Assembly (NCBI GenBank): GCA_001275005.1
Contig: JWZX01002820.1
Span: forward strand, 1 to 31,281
Reading direction: 5' to 3'
Source: Chrysochromulina tobinii
Lineage: Eukaryota > Haptophyta > Prymnesiales > Chrysochromulinaceae
DNA length: 31,281 nucleotides
Shown here: in pieces, positions 26,405 through 31,281 of the stretch
How positions within the stretch are numbered: the stretch's first letter is position 1
Layout: each line of letters opens with the position of its first letter
Notes under the pieces: generated by a model
Told to the model about the DNA's origin: nothing
Database searches by the model: none
The model's input: only the letters and a program-made list of their open reading frames with translations
Made by a program: the position numbers and the translations under genes

Positions 26405-27663
26405 TCATCGAGCAGCGAGTGCCTGCAGCGCGGCCACGATTGGTGGCGCGTGCGCGCAAACCGCATTGCCAAATGCACCCGCGTGTCGAGTCGCAAAGGT
26501 CCAATTGCATGCTAAAACGTCGCGCACGTGGACCAAGCGCCCCTCCTGCTGCGCCACGGCCATCGGGATTGCGCGCCCCAAATTAGGGTGCCTCAGCGTC
26601 GTACTGGGCGTACTGGTAGTAGCTGCCGGCGACGGCGCCTTCGGCCGGCGGCCGCTCTGCCAAAAGCACGTGTACCCAACCTCCGTGAGCCAGCTCAGTA
26701 GCTCGCGTACCTGATGAAGGAGGCAATCAGAGGTCATCAGAGGCAATCAGAGCCAGCTCAGTAGCTCGCGTACCTGATGAAGGAGGCCATCAGAGGTCAT
26801 CAGAGGCAATCAGAGCCGGCTCAGTAGCTCGCGTACCTGATGAGGGAGGTGCTCAGCATGCCGTCAGCACGCAAGCAGCCTACACTCAGCCCGCAATCAA
26901 CCAGCAATCAGCCCGCAATCACCATCGCAATCATCGCCTGCGCGCGCACCGGCTCGCGGCTGACCCACGACTTAGCCGAGTACTCAAACTCGAGGATGCC
27001 GATCCGACGGTTGCGGAGCATGTGAGCCCCGCCGCGAATGATGAGGCCGTCCCATCCTTCGGCGTCCAGCGTCACCCAATCGAGCTGCTGGAGCCCCGCT
27101 CGACTCGCGTACGCGTCGATGCTCGTGGTCGGGATCGAGAGGTGCTGCTTCAGCGGCTCGGTGGACGCCGCGACGTTCTCCTGGCCGGTCCTAGTGATCA
27201 AGGGCGCCCAGAGGGTGCCAGTGGAGTTGGAAAGGGCGACCGCGTGCACCTCTCCGGGCACGTGCAGCCGCTGAAAGAGCAGCTGGAGCAGCTTCTGGTT
27301 GCCCGCGAGCAGCTCAAAGGCGTGGATTCTCACCGGCACGCGGTGCTGCGAGCGCGGCATGCCGGATCTGCAGTCGTTGCAATATCCGCAAGCAAGCATG
27401 GTGTTCTTCTTGATGTCCGTGATGTTGTTGTACCAGGCCAGCATGCAGCCATTTGGCCCGCAGTCCTGCCGGTGGAATCGAGCTAAAAACTCGGCAACCG
27501 CAAACCCCTTGTTGGCACCAGCGTTGAGAAACGACATCGATTGGGCCATGCCGCCGACGAGAAGAGGCGCAATGGCATCCTTCCAATGGCTGGATGGGCA
27601 GCTGCCCCGCAGCGCCACCGACAGTAGATTCGGGTCACATCGCGCCGGCAGCGCGAGCGCCAT
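26405..27663 (-). CDS. FkbM-type SAM-dependent methyltransferase (second)
   Basis: Predicted 339-aa methyltransferase-like protein. Exons 27663-26950 and 26710-26405, phase 0. SAM-fold marks: SMSFLNAGANKGFAVAEFLA (glycine loop), VRIHAFELLAGNQKLLQLLF, VHAVALSNSTGTLWAP, and the family signature LDWVTLDAEGWDGLIIRGGA. A Cys-rich insert (CGYCNDCRSGMPRSQ) lies between the loop and strand two. Splicing joins SWVSREP to VRELLSWLTEVGYTCFWQSG; the C-terminal 100 residues end in an Ala-rich segment. No clear signal peptide. It is divergent from the transporter gene with 172 bp between starts. Substrate is unknown. Its best similarity is to eukaryotic FkbM-domain proteins rather than to its neighbour at 17526. 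Confidence 0.8.
26711..26949 (-). other. Second FkbM-type gene intron, three 63-bp CATCAG units
   Basis: Minus strand: donor CCG|GTGCGCG, next exon GTACGCG. The 24-bp exon start (GTACGCGAGCTACTGAGC...) begins at 26836, 26773 and 26710, each directly after C(C/T)TCATCAG and separated by TGATTGCCTCTGATGACC repeats. Using either earlier acceptor would meet an in-frame TGA, so the last is preferred. Confidence 0.82.
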
Positions 27664-27835
27664 TTTTTTCTCAGAAGTTGACCGAAGGCGTGTGAACGCG
27701 CGCGCGGGCGTCGTAACGGTACCGCGCCTCTCGAAACAATCGAATTGCGAAAGCCGCCCTGTCGCCCTGTGGGAAAAGGCGATTCCGCGACTCGTCGAAC
27801 TTGCGCGCCCCGACTTCGCGCGACACGGGAATCAT
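27664..27835. promoter_or_regulatory. Short divergent promoter
   Basis: 172 bp between the ATGs of the second FkbM-type gene (-) and the transporter gene (+). Contains TTTTTTTCTCAGAAG next to the (-) start and CGCGCGCGG repeats. No TATA box seen. Confidence 0.4.
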
Positions 27836-29478
27836 ATGGGGGACATTGTCGATGGCAAACCCGAGACTACGGTTGCGGTATCTGCATCAAAGTCACCGAC
27901 GAGCTTCTCCGACAAGATCGAGGTTCTGAACGAGAAGGTTGCGGGCCACGAGAAGGAAATCGACAAGATCGAGGTTCTGAACGAGAAGGTTGCGGGCCAC
28001 GAGAATGAAATCAAGATTGTCCTGCAGCGCCTCGACGCTCTCGAGGCCGCCGCGGCCAAGACTGCCGAGGCTGAACGCCTCCGGCTGATCGCCTCCGAGC
28101 CATCGGAGTGCCTCAAAAGTATCGGCATCCGAACCTGGGAGGAAGCTAGCAAAGTCTTGACGGTCACATGCTTTTGCTTCACCGCCAATACGATTCTGTT
28201 GCTGGGGCGGAACATCGGCGCGACCATGCTGTTGACAGGCCTCAGTGCCGACGCGCTGCCATATGTCATGGTGCTGGTGGGAGCATTCATTCTTGTGATC
28301 ATGCCCCTCACCGCGTACCTCGTGTCGCAGTCGTCCTCCAACACCGTGCTGACGGGAATGACCTTTGCCATGATCGGCATCCTGACAGGCTTCTTATTCA
28401 TGTTCCAAACGGGCGTCGCCGAGGAGTACCCGACGATCGTGTACCCCATGTTCTTCGTCGTCGAGGAGGTGGTCGACTCGGTACTCATGGTCCTCTTTTG
28501 GCAGATCGGCATGCTGTGCTTCACAAAGGACGAGGCCAAGCGCCTCATCGGCATCGTCAACATGGGTGCTGCACTGGCAAACCTGGCGAATGGTGTGACC
28601 GTCGCCGTCCTCATCCACTACTTCAGCGCCTTTGCCATCCTGCCGGCCCAGATGGTGCTGCTGCTCTTGCAGCTCATTCCTAACTTCATCTGCCGCCGCT
28701 GGATCCCCGATACGGAGAGCAAGAAAGAAGAGAAGAAGTCGAGCGGCCCCGTGGTCGAGAAGAAGTGTTGCGACGCCGACGCGTGGTACATGAACTCGTT
28801 CACCCAGCTGATCGGCGTGTGGCAGTTCATCACAGTGCTCATCTTCTCGACCATCGAGTTCCAATACAACTCGACGCTCGCCAATTACCTCGACGCCAAC
28901 GGCATCGCCCAAGTCACGGCGAATCTCGCCTCGGTGGCGAGCGTCGGCCAGTCATTCGTCAACCTTCTGATCACTCCTTTTCTGCTCCAGGTTGCCGGGA
29001 CGTGGGCCGCGCTGCTGGTGACCCCGATCGCGTACGTGGCGGGCGAGTTTGGCATCATGTCGGACCAGACGGTTCGGATGGTCTTCATCTGCCGCTCGAT
29101 GGACTTCATCTTCCGCTACACCGTCTCGGACAACACGAAGCAGATCCTCTACAAATCGGTCCCGCCTCATCAGCTGATCGACGCGCGCGCGTTTACTGAT
29201 GGCTCGATCAAGAAGCTCGCCCCCATGCTCCTCGGTGGCATCCTGATCGTCGTACAGGGCGTCACTGGTCTCGGGGCGTACGAGCTTGTCTTCCCCATGG
29301 CGGTCTTCGGCGTCGGTGCCTCGGGAGGCCTGATCCCCCTCGTGCTGTACCTTGCCAAAGTGAGCGAGGCGCAGCCTTACCCCCCGCAGAGATGACCTCT
29401 GATTTGTGCCTCTGATTGCATGCTGATGGCCTCCCTCATCAGGTGAGCGAGGCGCAGCCTAACCCCGAACTTCTGTAG
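27836..29478 (+). CDS. NTT (ATP/ADP translocase)-like multi-pass membrane transporter
   Basis: Predicted 519-aa carrier. Exons 27836-29359 and 29443-29478, phase 0. Start is the first ATG (MGDIVDGKPET) after the divergent promoter. Residues 25-75 form a coiled coil with a perfect internal repeat (DKIEVLNEKVAGHE twice). About ten to twelve hydrophobic helices follow, e.g. TVTCFCFTANTILLLGRNIG, LPYVMVLVGAFILVIMPLTA, MTFAMIGILTGFLFMF. Motifs resembling the nucleotide-transporter/TLC superfamily: DEAKRLIGIVNMGAALANL, ADALPYVMVLVG, and VSDNTKQILYKSVPPHQLID. Members exchange ATP/ADP or related metabolites, often in plastid or parasite membranes. There is no obvious plastid transit peptide here. Substrate and membrane are unassigned; a more general MFS relative is possible. 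Confidence 0.75.
27911..28012 (+). repeat. 51-bp tandem duplication in coding sequence
   Basis: Two copies starting GACAAGATCGAGGTTCTGAA, differing at one base near the end (AAG versus AAT). Encodes the doubled 17-residue coiled-coil unit of the transporter. Confidence 0.92.
29360..29442 (+). other. Transporter gene intron, 24-bp flank duplication
   Basis: 83 bp. GTGAGCGAGGCGCAGCCT then (T/A)ACCCC starts both intron (29360-29383) and next exon (29443-29466). Ends GGCCTCCCTCATCAG. Read-through gives VSEAQPYPPQR and stop; splicing gives VSEAQPNPELL and stop, so the protein ends almost alike either way. Confidence 0.85.
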
Positions 29479-30290
29479 GCGCTCTTCGTTCCTCGTGGAG
29501 GGCCCATCGAAATCGAGGACGGCGCACGACGATCTGGCGCGATCTGGCCCATGGTCCCAGCGCGTGTTCGCTGCCCTTCTTTCTAGCAGGCTCGCGTCAT
29601 CGTCAGCATCGAGCATCGAGACACGGCGTCCGGCGTCATGTGGCCGATTGACGAGACTCGGCGTCAGATTGACGAGACTCGGCGTCAGGTGGCCGATTGA
29701 CGAGTCTTGGCGTCAGGTGGCCGGTTGACGCTGAGCCGTGTTTGTCCGGAGTCCTAGCCCTTGCGTCCTTGGTGGGCCTCAGATCGGGACTTCGCGTGTG
29801 CTGGAAGGGACTGCGTGTTGGAGGGGACTAGTCGAGCAGGGGCGTGCGACGGGGTTGGACCTTGCCGCCCTCTGGGATTGTGGAACCGCAGTAGGAGCGA
29901 CCGTCCTCGGTCGTCGGTCGAGGGGAACCAGAACCTTCATACATGTGTACGTCTCTGTGTAAGGTATCTTTGATTCAGATTCTCTGTCACTGTGCGGTAT
30001 AGCGTATAGGTGCGTATCATTTCTAAGCCGGGGCCACCGCGCCACCCCCGGGAGCGCCGGCCGCATGCGACATACTATCGGACTTAAACTCTGACTGAGA
30101 CTCCTTCGGCGTGCATTGTGCTGTTTCGGCGTGCTGCCACACACCCAAGGAATCAAGGAAAATGGTACGTGCACGGTTGCATAACTTCATCAGAGTTGTG
30201 CCAAGCATGTATATCGCAAGACGCCCCTGGTACCCCAAAACTTCTTGCTGACCTTTTCGACTTTTTTGCTGACCTTTTCGCTCTTTGGAA
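29479..30290. other. Intergenic region upstream of the last gene
   Basis: 812 bp, with a tandem repeat at about 29641-29733 and a short direct repeat TTGCTGACCTTTTCG just before the next ATG (about 30245-30280). Frames here have no recognisable product. It probably holds the transporter 3' UTR and the next promoter. Confidence 0.45.
29641..29733. repeat. About 22-30-bp tandem repeat
   Basis: Three to four units of GATTGACGAGACTCGGCGTC, alternating with AGGTGGCC. Outside any predicted gene. Confidence 0.8.
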
Positions 30291-31281
30291 ATGCCATCGT
30301 CGATAAAGCTCAACGCCGAGTACCGTCCGCCAGAGCGTGCGCTCAAGCCCTCACGGCCGCCGGCGGCCGATGCTTTTTCCGCAATCGTCGCCGCCGCAGA
30401 GATGTTCGACTCACTCGCGGAGTCCTGCATCGGGACTCGCAACCGCTTCCTGGAGCACGCACGGTCACCGACGACGGGTTCGGCCAAGAAGCAGGCCCCC
30501 GTCTGGCTCGAGGAGATGCACTTGAGCAAGGCGCGGGAGCTCGAGCACGTGATGACGACGATCGAGCAGCTCGAGGCGGCCCTCGGGCAGCGGCAGCAGT
30601 GGCTAGCGATGCGCGGAGTCGAGGAGCTCCAGGATGAGCCCGTCGTCGGCGGGCTGCGCCTCCGCTCACGCGTGAGTGCCTCGCCGGTCGACGGCTGGCG
30701 GCCGACGGAGAGCTCACGTGTGCGCGTGGCGACGCGCGTGGAGGAGCGGCTGTTTAACGCTCACCTGGCGGCGGAGGAGGAGGCGGCTCGCGTTCGTGCA
30801 GCGCACCCGCCGCCCGCACGGCGCAAGCCGCGTGCGCTGTCGGCGGTTGAGGAGATCAACTCGGCCGTGGACGCGAGTGAGGCGGCGACGGCGGGCGCGG
30901 CGGGCGCCGCTGCGGCAGAGAAGGAGGCCGCGGCAGCGTATGAAGCTGTGATGCGGGATGCTGCCCTGGTGGCGGCGGCCAGGGCGGCCACACGCGGCGC
31001 CTCACGTGGGTCAGCACAGCCTCCATACACTGCCTTGCATGCAGGTGCTCACCACGGCGCCTCACGTGGGTTGCCACAGCCTCCATACACTGCCGGCGCG
31101 GAATTTGAGGATGAGTTCGACGAGTACGACGACGAGTACTACGACGAGATCGAATCTCCCTTTGAGCTCAGCTCGATCTCGTTCGACGACGCGCCGTCGC
31201 GGGCGCTCTCCACCCTAACGGCTCTCTCGGCCCTCGGGAAGGACGTGTCACCGCCGGCGAGGGAGGCGGCGCGGGGGGCGC
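30291..31281 (+). CDS. Coiled-coil, Ala-rich protein with acidic Tyr/Asp segment, 3' end off window
   Basis: Open frame of 330 codons from ATG 30291 (MPSSIKLNAEYRPPERALKP) to the right edge with no stop. I do not recognise a family. An early helical segment (DAFSAIVAAAEMFDSLAESC) and a second (LSKARELEHVMTTIEQLEAA) are followed by RRKPRALSAVEEINSAVDAS, an Ala/Glu coiled coil, and then a strongly acidic stretch (EFEDEFDEYDDEYYDEIESP). A 60-bp in-frame duplication with a type II core lies at 30996-31094. Codon use matches neighbouring genes, and GC-ending codons dominate. Cytoskeletal or scaffold function is possible but unsupported. Confidence 0.7.
   Translation, partial: MPSSIKLNAEYRPPERALKPSRPPAADAFSAIVAAAEMFDSLAESCIGTRNRFLEHARSPTTGSAKKQAPVWLEEMHLSKARELEHVMTTIEQLEAALGQRQQWLAMRGVEELQDEPVVGGLRLRSRVSASPVDGWRPTESSRVRVATRVEERLFNAHLAAEEEAARVRAAHPPPARRKPRALSAVEEINSAVDASEAATAGAAGAAAAEKEAAAAYEAVMRDAALVAAARAATRGASRGSAQPPYTALHAGAHHGASRGLPQPPYTAGAEFEDEFDEYDDEYYDEIESPFELSSISFDDAPSRALSTLTALSALGKDVSPPAREAARGA
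30996..31094 (+). mobile_element. Type II introner-like core between 39-bp direct repeats, in frame
   Basis: 30996-31034 and 31056-31094 are near-identical (GGCGCCTCACGTGGG ... CCATACACTGCC, few mismatches). The 21-bp spacer at 31035-31055 matches the core of the intron at 23988-24072 (TTGCATGCAGGTGCTCACC). Offset 60 bp keeps the frame. I find no convincing splice pair that removes exactly one copy. Confidence 0.7.

Noticed and set aside
8122-29442. Classic DNA-transposon origin with terminal inverted repeats for the introns
   Set aside because: I see no inverted repeats at the element ends and the flank duplication length is not constant.

Overview
The window is GC-rich nuclear DNA from a eukaryote. 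It has densely packed genes on both strands, about thirty short introns, proline-rich and polyalanine proteins, and a gene set (JmjN/JmjC demethylase, R2R3-Myb, calmodulin-type EF-hands, glycolipid-transfer protein, PHD-type prolyl hydroxylase, halide/thiol-methyltransferase-like enzyme) that fits a unicellular marine alga such as a haptophyte or pelagophyte. The sequence alone does not fix the species. No rRNA, tRNA, CRISPR array or coding transposon was recognised.

Layout: 1-4392 (-) KDM4-like histone demethylase, running off the left edge. 4815-9257 (+) large multi-EF-hand protein. 9391-10551 (+) GLTP-domain protein. 10958-11722 (+) TPMT/HOL-type methyltransferase. 12285-13625 (-) coiled-coil protein. 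13797-14701 (+) two-EF-hand protein with an apparent frameshift. 15095-16815 (+) R2R3-Myb. 17526-18568 (+) FkbM-type methyltransferase. 18812-22302 (+) secreted or single-pass proline-rich surface protein. 22498-26246 (+) PHD/EGLN-type prolyl hydroxylase joined to an N-formylglutamate-amidohydrolase-like domain. 26405-27663 (-) second FkbM-type protein. 27836-29478 (+) NTT-like membrane transporter. 30291-31281 (+) open coiled-coil/acidic protein running off the right edge. The genes are functionally mixed and not an operon. Three pairs are divergent and share short promoters.

The striking feature is the introns. In most of these unrelated genes the intron is made of 10-11-bp repeats rich in CTGAT/CTGAC (TGATTGCATGC or TGATGACCAC type) and usually ends in a conserved CCTCATCAG. 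The exon sequence right after the intron very often repeats the sequence that starts at the 5' splice site, so the intron is flanked by a direct duplication of 4 to about 29 bp beginning exactly with GT. Several introns also hold one to three further copies of the flanking exon. A second core (TTGCATGCAAGTGCTCACC ... CCCCACAG) behaves the same way. Inverted copies of both cores lie inside exons, flanked by duplications and with lengths divisible by three. Together this looks like a family of introner-like insertions caught creating introns, with variable-length target duplications that suggest repair of staggered breaks rather than a fixed-cut transposase.

Exon models were built by hand from splice consensus, phase and protein-family alignment from memory. 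All listed exon phases agree, but no transcript data were available.
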